Source: Flavisphingomonas formosensis
Lineage (GTDB): Bacteria > Pseudomonadota > Alphaproteobacteria > Sphingomonadales > Sphingomonadaceae
NCBI RefSeq assembly: GCF_009755815.1
Contig: NZ_WRPK01000003.1
Span: forward strand, 372,001-436,000
DNA length: 64,000 nucleotides
Direction: 5' to 3'
Shown: positions 1-8,252 of the stretch, in pieces
Layout of the letters: each line of letters opens with the position of its first letter
Position numbering within the stretch: the first letter of the stretch is position 1
The notes under the pieces: model-generated
Seen by the model: the letters and a program-made list of their open reading frames with translations, nothing else
The model's database searches: none
What the model was told of the DNA's origin: nothing
Made by a program: the position numbers and the translations under genes

Positions 1-254
1 GGTATCGCCGGAGCGCATTTTTCGATCGGGCCTTCATACCCCTCCACGATCGAGGCTTGTTGTCCAGCAATCCGGCAAGATTTGCCATATGGGTTCGGAT
101 ATACGATCGCCTCCTCCTGAACCCGTATGAATATTTCAAATATTTAAGCGCCATAACCCATCCGATATAAACAGGAGCTCACGAATTCACTCCCGAGCTG
201 ACTTGGACGATGGTAAACGGCACAGGTCGGCCAGAGTCCCGGGGGAGAGCGTCC

Positions 255-3194
255 ATGACCGTCGTTTCCGATTACACTGCGCTGTTGAGCGGTTCATACT
301 GGAACGGAATCGAGGCCACGGGAAAACCCGTGATCGTCACTTACTCCTTTCCCACGAGCGCTCCTGACTATTTCTCCTCGATCGATGGTTTTACTGCGGC
401 GACGACGGCGAGCTTCCAGGCCTTCACGCCTGCCGAACAGGATCAGGCGCGAGCGGCGCTGGCAGAATGGGCGAGCGCGTCCGGCATCACTTTCGTCGAG
501 GTGGCGCCGGGTAAGGGCGACATCAACTTCCAATTGGCAGATCTGAACACCAGCAGCTATTCGGGGGCGGGCGGCATCGGCTTCTATCCCTTCGGCGACT
601 GGAATTATTTCACCACGCCGAGCTTCCAGAGCGATCTCGACGCCTCGGGCGACGTGGTCATGAACAGCCAATTTGTCAGCGGCGGCACGGTCAATTATGG
701 CACGCTGCTGCACGAGATCGGTCATGCGATAGGCCTCAAGCATCCGACCGAGGCGGTGACCGACTATGCCGCCGATCCGGATGTGGTGCACGATCAGGTG
801 CTGGCATCGGACGATCCATCGCGCACCATCATGGCCACGGTCGGCGGCGCCTCGCACCTGCTTCAGCTCGACAAGGATGCCGCCGCCTTCATCTACGGCT
901 CGGCCGGCACCGGAGGGGTCGTCACTTCCGACGCGTCGGGCTCCAATTCGGTGGTCTCGTCCTGGAGCTGGAATGCGACCACGGAGACGTTGACCGAGGC
1001 GGGTCATGCCGGTGCGGACACGATCCGCGGCACGTCCGTTACCGATATCGTCAGCGGCCTCGATGGCGACGACTGGCTGTTTGGTCTGAACGGCGACGAT
1101 CAGCTCTTCGGCGGGGCGGGCAACGATCTCCTCTCGGGCGGCCCCGGCCACGACGTGATGACGGGCGGCGCCGGCAACGACACCTATATGGTGGACGATC
1201 CGCTCGACAGCGTCGTGGAAGCGTCCAACGGCGGCACCGACGTCGTCCTCGCTTTCTCGGATTATACCCTCGCCGCGAATGTCGAGCAGCTCCAGCTTTA
1301 TGGCGACGGCCTCACCGGCCAGGGCAATAGCCTCGCCAACACCATCTTCGGCGACGGTGTCTACGCCAACCATCTCTACGGGTTGGCGGGCAACGACTAT
1401 ATCGCCGCGGGCAGCGCCGCCGACACGCTCTACGGCGGCGACGGCAATGACAGCCTCTATGGCGGGGCCGGCGACGATCTGATCGAGGGCGGAGCGGGCA
1501 CCGACTATCTCTACGGCGGTGATGGCATCGACACGCTGACCTATGTCGATGCGACCTCGCGGGTGACGGTCAATCTGTCGATCACCACGGCGCAGGCAAC
1601 GGGCGGTGGTGGAACGGATACCATATCCGGCTTCGAAAATCTGATCGGCACCAACTATAATGACATTCTGACCGGAGATGGCGGGGCCAACATCCTCTAT
1701 GGCCTTGCTGGAAACGACATGCTGTCTGGCAAGGCCGGTGCCGATACGCTTTATGGCGGCGACGGCGACGACGTGCTCAATACGGTTTCGACCGATGGCG
1801 CTATCCTGGATGGTGGGGCGGGTTTCGACATCGCGTCCTTCGCCGGCCTCGCTGCGGGGGTGAGCATCACCGTCGACGACGGCGTCCACGCCAGCGGCGG
1901 CGCCGGCAATGTCACCTTCACCAGCATCGAGGGCCTGATCGGAACCGATTTCGCGGATTATCTGTCCGGTGATGGCGGGACGAACAGCCTCTATGGCGGG
2001 GCTGGCAACGACGTGCTGGATGGCCGCGGTGGTACCGATTATCTCGACGGCGGCGCGGGTATCGACGCGGTCTATTATAATCACGCCCTCTCCGGCGTCA
2101 CCGTGAACCTGGTCAGCACCAGCTATCAGAATACCGGCGGTGGCGGCATCGAGGCGCTGCACAATATCGAGCAGATCTACGGATCCGATTATAACGACAC
2201 GCTGACCGGCAACGAGTTCGCCAACACGCTGATCGGATCGCTGGGCGACGACGTGTTGAGCGGCGGACTGGGTAATGATCTGCTCTACGGCGGCGATGGC
2301 ATCGACACCGCCAGCTATGCGACCGCCGCCGGCGCCATCCGCGTCAGCCTGGCGATCACCGCCGCGCAATCGACCATTTCCGCCGGCGTCGACACGCTCT
2401 CCGGCATCGAGAACCTCACCGGCGGCGGCTATGACGACCAGCTGACCGGTGACGACGGCAACAACGTCCTCATCGACAATGCCGGCAACGACATCCTCGT
2501 CGGCGGCCTCGGCAACGATACGCTCAACGGCGGCGCGGGGAGCGACACGGCGAGTTATGCGAACGCCACCGTCGGCATCACGATCAACCTGTCGCTCACT
2601 ACCGCGCAGGACACGCATGGCGCGGGAACCGACACGCTGCTGTTCATCGAGAACATCACCGGCTCCGCCTATGACGACACGATCACCGGCTCGGCGCAGG
2701 TGAACATAATTTACGGCGGCAACGGCAACGATACCATCGACGCTGGCTCATCGAACGACACCGTCGACGGCGGTTATGGCAACGACATATTGAAGGGCGC
2801 AGCGGGGGACGACACGCTCATCGGCAATGTCGGCGCCGACACGCTGATTGGCGGCGGCGGTGCGGACACGCTGACCGGCGGCACGCAGAACGATACGTTC
2901 AGCTATCTCGCGGTGGGAGACAGCACGCTGGCGGCTTCGGATCGGATCACCGATTTCGCCAAAGGCGACATTCTCGACGTGTCCGCAATCGACGCCAATA
3001 CCAAGGTGTCGGGCGACCAGGCCTTCCATCTCGTCGGCGCCTTCGATCACACCGCCGCCGAATTCACGCTCAGCTACGATGCTGGGACGAATACCACTAC
3101 CGCCCTGTTCGATACCAATGGCGACGCGGCGGCCGACATGCAGATACTCTTCACCGGCAACGTCACGACGCTGACCTCCACCTGGCTGCTATAG
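255..3194 (+). CDS. Serralysin-like RTX metalloprotease (M10 family), extended
   Basis: Probable secreted zinc protease of the M10 serralysin group, exported by a type I system; no T1SS genes lie in the window. The zinc site HEIGHAIGLKH is at residues 153-163 (HExxHxxGxxH). The following turn reads TIMAT instead of the usual S-x-M-S-Y, so the extra Tyr zinc ligand of classical serralysins is not evident. From about residue 270 to 930 there are more than two dozen GGxGxDxx calcium-binding nonapeptides, ending in an M10-type C-terminal secretion region; no Sec signal peptide is seen. About 979 aa, twice the usual ~480 aa. I chose ATG 255 over the longer ATG 210 because GGGGGAGAG at 241-249 is well spaced for it. 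Family assignment is secure; substrate unknown. Confidence 0.88.
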   Translation: MTVVSDYTALLSGSYWNGIEATGKPVIVTYSFPTSAPDYFSSIDGFTAATTASFQAFTPAEQDQARAALAEWASASGITFVEVAPGKGDINFQLADLNTSSYSGAGGIGFYPFGDWNYFTTPSFQSDLDASGDVVMNSQFVSGGTVNYGTLLHEIGHAIGLKHPTEAVTDYAADPDVVHDQVLASDDPSRTIMATVGGASHLLQLDKDAAAFIYGSAGTGGVVTSDASGSNSVVSSWSWNATTETLTEAGHAGADTIRGTSVTDIVSGLDGDDWLFGLNGDDQLFGGAGNDLLSGGPGHDVMTGGAGNDTYMVDDPLDSVVEASNGGTDVVLAFSDYTLAANVEQLQLYGDGLTGQGNSLANTIFGDGVYANHLYGLAGNDYIAAGSAADTLYGGDGNDSLYGGAGDDLIEGGAGTDYLYGGDGIDTLTYVDATSRVTVNLSITTAQATGGGGTDTISGFENLIGTNYNDILTGDGGANILYGLAGNDMLSGKAGADTLYGGDGDDVLNTVSTDGAILDGGAGFDIASFAGLAAGVSITVDDGVHASGGAGNVTFTSIEGLIGTDFADYLSGDGGTNSLYGGAGNDVLDGRGGTDYLDGGAGIDAVYYNHALSGVTVNLVSTSYQNTGGGGIEALHNIEQIYGSDYNDTLTGNEFANTLIGSLGDDVLSGGLGNDLLYGGDGIDTASYATAAGAIRVSLAITAAQSTISAGVDTLSGIENLTGGGYDDQLTGDDGNNVLIDNAGNDILVGGLGNDTLNGGAGSDTASYANATVGITINLSLTTAQDTHGAGTDTLLFIENITGSAYDDTITGSAQVNIIYGGNGNDTIDAGSSNDTVDGGYGNDILKGAAGDDTLIGNVGADTLIGGGGADTLTGGTQNDTFSYLAVGDSTLAASDRITDFAKGDILDVSAIDANTKVSGDQAFHLVGAFDHTAAEFTLSYDAGTNTTTALFDTNGDAAADMQILFTGNVTTLTSTWLL
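1530..2790 (+). repeat. Tandem composite RTX modules inside the protease gene
   Basis: Within the RTX protease, a composite unit recurs about five times. Each begins with a short strand such as SYATAAG or SYANATV, continues through VTVNL or ITINL, then GTDTLSGIEN and DxLTG, and closes with one or more GGxGxD repeats. Unit starts fall near 1534, 1831, 2068, 2308 and 2548. The last three intervals are 237-240 bases (about 80 residues), suggesting in-frame duplication of an 80-residue block. Confidence 0.7.
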
Positions 3195-3295
3195 CCTTTG
3201 CGGTCTTATCGTAGGGAAAACAGGTCCCCACTTTCCGCACGATGCCCCGGCCGAGGCGGCACCGGGCCGTCGTCTTCGCCCGGCGCCGCAGCCGG

Positions 3296-4108
3296 TCAGC
3301 TACGGTTGGTGATGTCGTGCCGCGTAAACGGGCCGGGAAAGCCCGCCGCGCCGAATACGCGGGCGATCAGCGCGTTGGTATCGAAATAGACCTGCCAATA
3401 ATGATCGGTGTGGCAGAAAGGGCGCACCGCGAGCTGCGTCCCGCGCTCGTTGAAATCGAGTATCGTCACCTCGGGCGCGGGATCGGCGATCACATTGGGG
3501 ATGGCCGCCAGTTCCGCCTTCAGCCGCGCGATCGCGTCCAACGGATCGACTCCGAAGGCGAGCTGCGCGGTCCGCTCGACACGCCGATAGGCATGGGTCG
3601 AGTAGTTCTGGATCGTGTCGCCGCTGATCTTGCTGTTGCCGACGATCGTCTCGACATTGTCGGGCGCGGTAATGGTGGTGGCGAACATGCCGATCCGCGT
3701 GACCGTGCCGGTGACGCCGCCCGCCGTGACGAAATCACCGACCTTGAAGGGGCGGAAGATGATCAGGAAAGCGCCCGCCGCGAAATTGGAGAGCAGCCCG
3801 GACCAGGCTGCACCGACCGCTATGCCGATCGCCGCGATCAAGGCTGCGAAGCTCGTCGTCTCGACGCCGAAATAGCCGAGGATCGAGATTACGAGAATGA
3901 TGTTGAGCGCGATGGCGAGGACGCTCGCGATATAATGCTGGAGCGTCGCGTCGAAATTGCGCCGGGTGAGCGCCGTGTCGAGCAGGCGGATCGCGAGGCT
4001 GATCAGCCAGCGTCCGATCATGTAGAGGATGATGGCGCCGATGATCTTGAGCACCACGGCGGTGATCAAGGGGACGACGCCGAGCGACCAGCTTTGCAGT
4101 TCGTTCAT
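3296..4108 (-). CDS. MscS-family mechanosensitive ion channel
   Basis: Small-conductance mechanosensitive channel of the inner membrane, releasing solutes on hypo-osmotic shock. The 270-aa length matches minimal MscS. Three hydrophobic segments lie at about residues 10-38, 58-80 and 84-115. The third is the Gly/Ala-rich pore helix (IAAIGIAVGAAWSGLLSNFAAG), followed by the conserved FRPFKVGDFV of the beta domain and a cytoplasmic alpha/beta domain. It stands alone between the protease gene and the LysR regulator; the start is preceded by GGAGAGGGTC on the minus strand. Confidence 0.93.
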   Translation of the reverse strand: MNELQSWSLGVVPLITAVVLKIIGAIILYMIGRWLISLAIRLLDTALTRRNFDATLQHYIASVLAIALNIILVISILGYFGVETTSFAALIAAIGIAVGAAWSGLLSNFAAGAFLIIFRPFKVGDFVTAGGVTGTVTRIGMFATTITAPDNVETIVGNSKISGDTIQNYSTHAYRRVERTAQLAFGVDPLDAIARLKAELAAIPNVIADPAPEVTILDFNERGTQLAVRPFCHTDHYWQVYFDTNALIARVFGAAGFPGPFTRHDITNRS

Positions 4109-4307
4109 GACCCTCTCCTCCCAAAATCTGCGTGAACTAACTCTTCAATCGCACGTCTTCGTTGGGGACCGGTCGGTCGGCGGGATGCTGGGCCTTTCGT
4201 TACGGCTGTCAATCGAAATTGCTTCCGCCGCCGTGCGAAACGGCCTTGCCCGCGCTGGGCCCCGGTCCATCAGCCGGGCCGGTCAGATCCATCGGGTGCC
4301 GCCCGGG

Positions 4308-5207
4308 TCAGGCGCGCGGGTCGAGTGACGGCGTGGTCTTGCAGATCTCGAGAAAGGCGCGAATGCCGGGCGTGATGTATTTTTCCCGATGGGACAGGAT
4401 GAAGAACGGGCGCCGCAGGTCGATCTCGGGCACCTGCAATTGCACGATGCGTCCCTGTTCCAGCGATTGGCGCGCGGCAAGGTGGGACACGCAGCCGACG
4501 AGCGAACTGACCGCGACCATCTCGATGATCGCCTCGATCTGCTGCAATTCCATGCCGATCTGCCACTCGCTCCAATAGGGATGCATCGCCCGATCGAGCG
4601 TCTGGCGCGTGCCGGACCCCTTTTCGCGCACGACCCAGCGCTCCGCGAGCAGCGCATCCACCGGGCAGGGGGATCTGCTCGCCAGTGGATGGGACGGATT
4701 GCAAATCAGCACCAGCTCGTCGCCGAGCCATTGCGTCATCAGCAGGTCGGGATGGGCATATTCGCCTTCCACCAGCGCAAGATCGAGGGAGAAATCGGCG
4801 ATCTTGCCCGCGATCGCCGCCGTATTGTTGATCTCCAGCGTCAATGGCCGCCCGGGATGGCGCTGGACATATGTCTCCATCAGCAATGGCGCGACATGGC
4901 TGCCGATCGTCTGCGTGGCGCCCAGCCTGAAGGAGGCGGGGCCGAGCCGGCCTGCCAGCAGTGCATCGATTTCCTCGGCCCGGTCCAGGAGATCGCGGGC
5001 CGCAGGGAGCAGCGACCGGCCGGTTTCGTTGATCTTCAGCCGCTTGCCGGCCCGATCGAACAAGGGCCGGTCATAGCGCCTTTCCAGCTCGATCAGCGCC
5101 GCGCTCGCCGCCGATTGAGACATGCCGAGTTCCTCCGCGGCTGCCGAAATCGTCTCATGGCGGGCCGTGGCGGCAAATATCTGCAAGTGACGCAGGCTGA
5201 AACGCAT
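4308..5207 (-). CDS. LysR-family regulator, FinR-like
   Basis: LysR transcription factor of about 299 aa. The N-terminal helix-turn-helix covers residues 1-60 (SLRHLQIFAATARHETISAAAEELGMSQSAAS region) and the rest is a periplasmic-binding-like effector domain. An upstream ATG at 5300 would add 31 residues reading into the divergent promoter; MRFSLRHLQIF at 5207 fits the family better. It is divergent from ferredoxin-NADP reductase with 91 bp between starts. That is the arrangement of finR and fpr in pseudomonads, where FinR activates fpr under oxidative stress. Regulation of the neighbour is inferred from position. Confidence 0.85.
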   Translation of the reverse strand: MRFSLRHLQIFAATARHETISAAAEELGMSQSAASAALIELERRYDRPLFDRAGKRLKINETGRSLLPAARDLLDRAEEIDALLAGRLGPASFRLGATQTIGSHVAPLLMETYVQRHPGRPLTLEINNTAAIAGKIADFSLDLALVEGEYAHPDLLMTQWLGDELVLICNPSHPLASRSPCPVDALLAERWVVREKGSGTRQTLDRAMHPYWSEWQIGMELQQIEAIIEMVAVSSLVGCVSHLAARQSLEQGRIVQLQVPEIDLRRPFFILSHREKYITPGIRAFLEICKTTPSLDPRA

Positions 5208-5298
5208 ATCTGATTTATCGATGATTTTTACCGATATTACTAGTTTTTTGAATTTCGAGAAGGCGGGTATCACCGGCTCCATCATCTGGAGCATCGAC
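5208..5298. promoter_or_regulatory. Divergent finR-like/fpr control region
   Basis: The 91 bp between the two divergent starts is clearly more AT-rich than its surroundings (GATTTATCGATGATTTTTACC, ACTAGTTTTTTGAATTT) and is the only place for promoters of either gene. No single LysR box could be assigned with confidence. Confidence 0.5.
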
Positions 5299-6075
5299 AT
5301 GGCAAGCCTGCGTACCGAACGTATCCTCAGCGTGAATCACTGGAGCGATCGGCTGTTCAGCTTCAGGACGACGCGCGATCCGTCCTTCAGGTTCGAAAAC
5401 GGCCATTTCGTCATGCTCGGCATCGATCTCGGCGGAAAGCCCCTGCTGCGCGCGTTCAGCATCGCCAGCCCCAATCACGGTGAGGAGCTGGAATTCCTCA
5501 GCATCAAGGTGCCGGACGGTCCGCTGACTTCCCGGCTCCAGAATATCGAGCCGGGTCAGGACCTGATCGTCAGCAACAAGCCGGTCGGCACGCTCGTCGT
5601 GCGCGATCTCCGGCCGGGACGGACGCTCTATCTCCTGGCAACCGGCACCGGGCTGGCGCCCTTCATGAGCATCATCCAGGATCCGGAAACCTACGAGAAA
5701 TTCGATCATGTGGTGCTCGCGCACGGCGTGCGCACGCGCCAGGAACTGGCCTATGCCGACTTCATCACCGAGGAGCTGCCGCGCGATCCCTATCTCGGCG
5801 AGGAGATTGCCGCGAAGCTGCTCTACTATCCGACGGTCACGCGCGAGGAGTTCCGGAACCGGGGCCGGCTGACCGCCCTGCTGGGCTCGGGCAAGCTCGC
5901 CGCCGATCTCGGCCTTCCGGATCTCGACCCCGCGGTCGACCGGGCGATGATCTGCGGCAGCGCGGCGATGCTGAACGATATGTCGGCGCTGCTCGACGAA
6001 CGCGGCTTCCAGCTGTCGCCCGGCGTCGGCGAACTCGGCGACTATGTGATCGAGCGCGCCTTCGTCGAACGGTGA
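5299..6075 (+). CDS. fpr: Ferredoxin--NADP(+) reductase
   Basis: FAD-dependent reductase moving electrons between NADPH and ferredoxin or flavodoxin. The FAD motif appears as RAFS (residues 51-54, normally RxYS), the NADP-binding loop as ATGTGLAP (about 114-121), and the C-terminal segment ends YVIERAFVER as in bacterial Fpr. Length 258 aa is typical when started at ATG 5299 (MASLRTERI). A longer frame from 5221 adds 26 residues with no family support. It faces the LysR gene across an AT-rich 91-bp spacer that probably holds both promoters. Confidence 0.92.
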   Translation: MASLRTERILSVNHWSDRLFSFRTTRDPSFRFENGHFVMLGIDLGGKPLLRAFSIASPNHGEELEFLSIKVPDGPLTSRLQNIEPGQDLIVSNKPVGTLVVRDLRPGRTLYLLATGTGLAPFMSIIQDPETYEKFDHVVLAHGVRTRQELAYADFITEELPRDPYLGEEIAAKLLYYPTVTREEFRNRGRLTALLGSGKLAADLGLPDLDPAVDRAMICGSAAMLNDMSALLDERGFQLSPGVGELGDYVIERAFVER

Positions 6076-6126
6076 ATTTGCAGCGCGGGCAAGATTGTCC
6101 GAGGAAATCCACTGGGGCCGCCATTG

Positions 6127-6151
6127 ATATGGACTATTAAGTAGTCCATAT
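6127..6151. promoter_or_regulatory. Perfect inverted repeat, likely VapBC operator
   Basis: ATATGGACTA (6127-6136) and TAGTCCATAT (6142-6151) form a perfect 10-bp inverted repeat around TTAAG, 31 bp upstream of the antitoxin start. Toxin-antitoxin operons of this type are autorepressed by antitoxin or complex binding such palindromes; the assignment is inferred from position and symmetry. Confidence 0.7.
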
Positions 6152-6182
6152 TGTCGGGGTGGATTGGTGGAGGGCGTGTCCC

Positions 6183-6440
6183 GTGCAAATATCGGTGACG
6201 GAGGCAAAGGGACAACTCACCGATCTCGTCCGTCGGGCCGAAGCAGGGGACGAGGTCATTCTCACCCGCCACGGTCACGCCGCCGTTCGGTTGGTCCCTG
6301 TCAATCCGGTCGGCAATGCCGCATCGCGCAAGGCGCTGCTCGCCTCTGTCCGATCGTCCGCTGCTGCGAAGGTTGCGGATCGTCGAGTCGCGGCGCGCAG
6401 CCAGGACTTCCTCTATGGTGAGGATGGCCTTCCGGAATGA
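6183..6440 (+). CDS. Antitoxin, Phd/YefM (VapB-partner) family
   Basis: Antitoxin of a type II pair, about 85 aa. The N-terminus QISVTEAKGQLTDLVRRAEAGDEVILTRHG is the classic Phd/YefM DNA-binding fold; the C-terminal tail (after about residue 45) would wrap the toxin. I prefer GTG 6183, preceded by GGTGGAGGG about 8 nt away, over ATG 6159. The stop overlaps the toxin start by four bases (ATGA), so translation is coupled. A perfect palindrome upstream suggests autoregulation. Confidence 0.9.
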   Translation: MQISVTEAKGQLTDLVRRAEAGDEVILTRHGHAAVRLVPVNPVGNAASRKALLASVRSSAAAKVADRRVAARSQDFLYGEDGLPE

Positions 6441-6820
6441 TCGCCGTCGATACGTCTGCGTTGATGGCGATCCTTTTAGGCGAACCGGAGGCGGACGGAT
6501 GCGCCGCCCTACTCGAAACTCAGGATCGACTGCTGATTTCAGCCGGCACCGTCGCCGAAGCGCTGATCGTCGCCGGACGCCGCAATCTGGGCGAAGAGAT
6601 TGCGCGCCTGATCGACGGGCTGGGTTTCGAGATCATCAGCGTCACGTCCGCATCCGCGCGCCGTGTCGCCGAGGCTTATGAAAAATGGGGGAAGGGCATT
6701 CATCCGGCAGCTCTCAATTTCGGCGATTGCTTCGCTTATGTGGTGGCAAAGGAGCACGGATGCGGGCTGTTGTATGTGGGCGAGGATTTCGCACGAACGG
6801 ACGTCGAGGGGTGTCTCTGA
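6437..6820 (+). CDS. vapC: PIN-domain ribonuclease toxin, VapC family
   Basis: 127-aa PIN-domain toxin, expected to cleave RNA with Mg2+. The acidic active-site residues are in place: D5 (AVDTSA), E41 (TVAEAL), D97 (NFGDCFAY) and D117 (VGEDFAR). The start overlaps the antitoxin stop. The target RNA cannot be read from sequence. Confidence 0.92.
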   Translation: MIAVDTSALMAILLGEPEADGCAALLETQDRLLISAGTVAEALIVAGRRNLGEEIARLIDGLGFEIISVTSASARRVAEAYEKWGKGIHPAALNFGDCFAYVVAKEHGCGLLYVGEDFARTDVEGCL

Positions 6821-6893
6821 AGCGATTGTCCGAACTTATGCGAGGATGGCCAAGGCGACGGACGTCGCCGTCGGCGCCTGAAGCCCTACAAAA

Positions 6894-6969
6894 TGGTGCC
6901 GGGTGTCGGACTCGAACCGACGACCTACCGCTTACAAGGCGGTTGCTCTACCAGCTGAGCTAACCCGGC
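6894..6969 (-). tRNA. tRNA-Thr (anticodon TGT)
   Basis: On the minus strand the 76-nt sequence starts GCCGGGTTAGCTCAG and ends ACCCGGCACCA with CCA encoded. The anticodon stem ACCGC/GCGGT encloses the loop CTTGTAA, so the anticodon is TGT (UGU), reading ACN threonine codons. The T-arm GTCGG-TTCGAGT-CCGAC is intact. No integrase or duplicated 3' end lies nearby. Confidence 0.97.
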
Positions 6970-7032
6970 AGCATGTGTTCCCATGCGTCAGAGCGGCGCT
7001 CAGGTCCAGTCTCTGCGTTGCGGGCCTTTGCC

Positions 7033-7914
7033 TCAGGCGACGCCGAACGTCCACCCCTCCGTGTGCGCCAGCGTCGGGTCGGCCTTGAGGCCTTGCGGAT
7101 CCCAGAGGGCCGGATCGGCGGAGCGGCGGCGGAGCCAGGCGGCGGTCAACAGCGCGTCGCTGCTGTGATCGTCGATCGGGCCACGGCCGGCCACGGGATC
7201 GCTGCCCAGCAGGGCGAGGGCGTCGTTCAGCGCCTCGTAGTTCGTCATCTTGGTTGCGTTGCGCGGGCGTCCGGCGGCGATCGCTGCTATGCTGGTGTAG
7301 ATTTCGACGATCAGCGGGCCGCTCTGCGGCACGGGATCGAAGGGCCAGACCGGGATCCGGCCGGCTAGGCGATGGAGCACGCGCATGCCGGTGAGGCTGG
7401 AAAGCCCCACCTGGCTGGCGCCGACGAGGTTGAAGCAGGAGGTCGGCCGCCCCGATGCCGCAAGCCGCTCCACCGCGCGCAGCCTGCCGTTGCGATCGGC
7501 GCTGGCGAAGCGCGGCCCGGTGGCCGCGCCGACGCGGAAATAGGGCATGATCTCGGGATGCGCGACGTAGCGCGAGGCGGCGAGATGCGGATCGTCCTCG
7601 CTGATCGCATCGACGTGGCGCCATAGCGCGCGGGCGTCGGCGGGCGAGCCGGCCAGATCCGGGAAATAGGCGCCGGTATCGGCGAAGGGCAAGGCGGCCG
7701 AGAAATCGACACCGACCAGCATGTCCGCCCCCATGGCGGCCCGTTCCAGCAGCCAGTCGAGCACGGCCTGGCGGGACCAGCGCGCCTCCGCCGGAAAGAT
7801 CAGCGCCGGTGCGGCGGTACCCGTGTCGCAGCAGGCGAGCGCGATGCCTTTCTGCCAGGGGCCCTTCGCACCCGACCAATCGATGCAGGCGAAGCGCGTG
7901 AAGCGGCGGATCAT
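7033..7914 (-). CDS. Hypothetical protein, possible RNase H-fold (DUF429-like)
   Basis: 293-aa protein I do not recognise firmly. The opening FACIDWSGAKG with an early Asp, a later VGVDFS and the closing Asp-rich DDHSSDALLTAAW are reminiscent of RNase H-like folds such as DUF429, but no activity can be asserted. The start at 7914 (MIRRFTRF) forms an ATGA overlap with the stop of the upstream gene, making it the last gene of a rarA-led operon. A longer frame from 8031 overlaps that gene and is rejected. Confidence 0.7.
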   Translation of the reverse strand: MIRRFTRFACIDWSGAKGPWQKGIALACCDTGTAAPALIFPAEARWSRQAVLDWLLERAAMGADMLVGVDFSAALPFADTGAYFPDLAGSPADARALWRHVDAISEDDPHLAASRYVAHPEIMPYFRVGAATGPRFASADRNGRLRAVERLAASGRPTSCFNLVGASQVGLSSLTGMRVLHRLAGRIPVWPFDPVPQSGPLIVEIYTSIAAIAAGRPRNATKMTNYEALNDALALLGSDPVAGRGPIDDHSSDALLTAAWLRRRSADPALWDPQGLKADPTLAHTEGWTFGVA

Positions 7915-8252
7915 CCCTTCTTGCGCGGCCGCGCCTTTGGCCGTGTCAGGCACCAGTCGCGCGAGCGTTCGATCATCGCGTAGACCCGATCGGGATCGGG
8001 GCTGTCGAAGCGCACCAGCACCGACGGCCATCCTTCATAATGGGGAGTCTGCCAGAAGGTCTCCGGATCGGTTTCCTTGAGCATCTCCACCGTGTCGCGA
8101 TCGATGTGGAGGCAGAAAGATCCGGCCTCTCGTCCCGGCGAGATCATCGTGTGGCCGTTCGCCTTCACTGCGGGCTGGCCGTAGCTGCTGCCCGCTTCGG
8201 TGCCGGCGAGCGACAGCGCATGGGCGACGATCCCGTCCCAATCCAGGCTCAT
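7911..8252 (-). CDS. MmcQ/YjbR-family DNA-binding-fold protein
   Basis: About 113-aa protein of the MmcQ/YjbR family (CyaY-like fold, role unclear). The pattern LSLAGTEAGSSYGQPAVKANGHTMISPG, then CLHIDRDTVEMLKETDPETFWQTPHYEGWPSVLVRFD, then a C-terminal RSRDWCLTRPKA is typical. Start ATG 8252 overlaps the rarA stop (ATGA) and its own stop overlaps the next start in the same way, giving tight coupling in a three-gene operon. Confidence 0.85.
   Translation of the reverse strand: MSLDWDGIVAHALSLAGTEAGSSYGQPAVKANGHTMISPGREAGSFCLHIDRDTVEMLKETDPETFWQTPHYEGWPSVLVRFDSPDPDRVYAMIERSRDWCLTRPKARPRKKG

Noticed and set aside
294-2618. 774-aa open frame on the minus strand of the RTX protease
   Set aside because: Antisense shadow caused by high GC and repeat periodicity; low-complexity Arg/Val/Ala translation, no domain and no ribosome-binding site.
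1050-2880. Regular repeats considered as a CRISPR array
   Set aside because: Repeats are in-frame GGxGxD coding repeats of varying sequence, without constant repeats and unique spacers.
6894-6969. tRNA-Thr as an integration site for an island
   Set aside because: No integrase, no duplicated tRNA 3' end, and neighbouring genes look resident.
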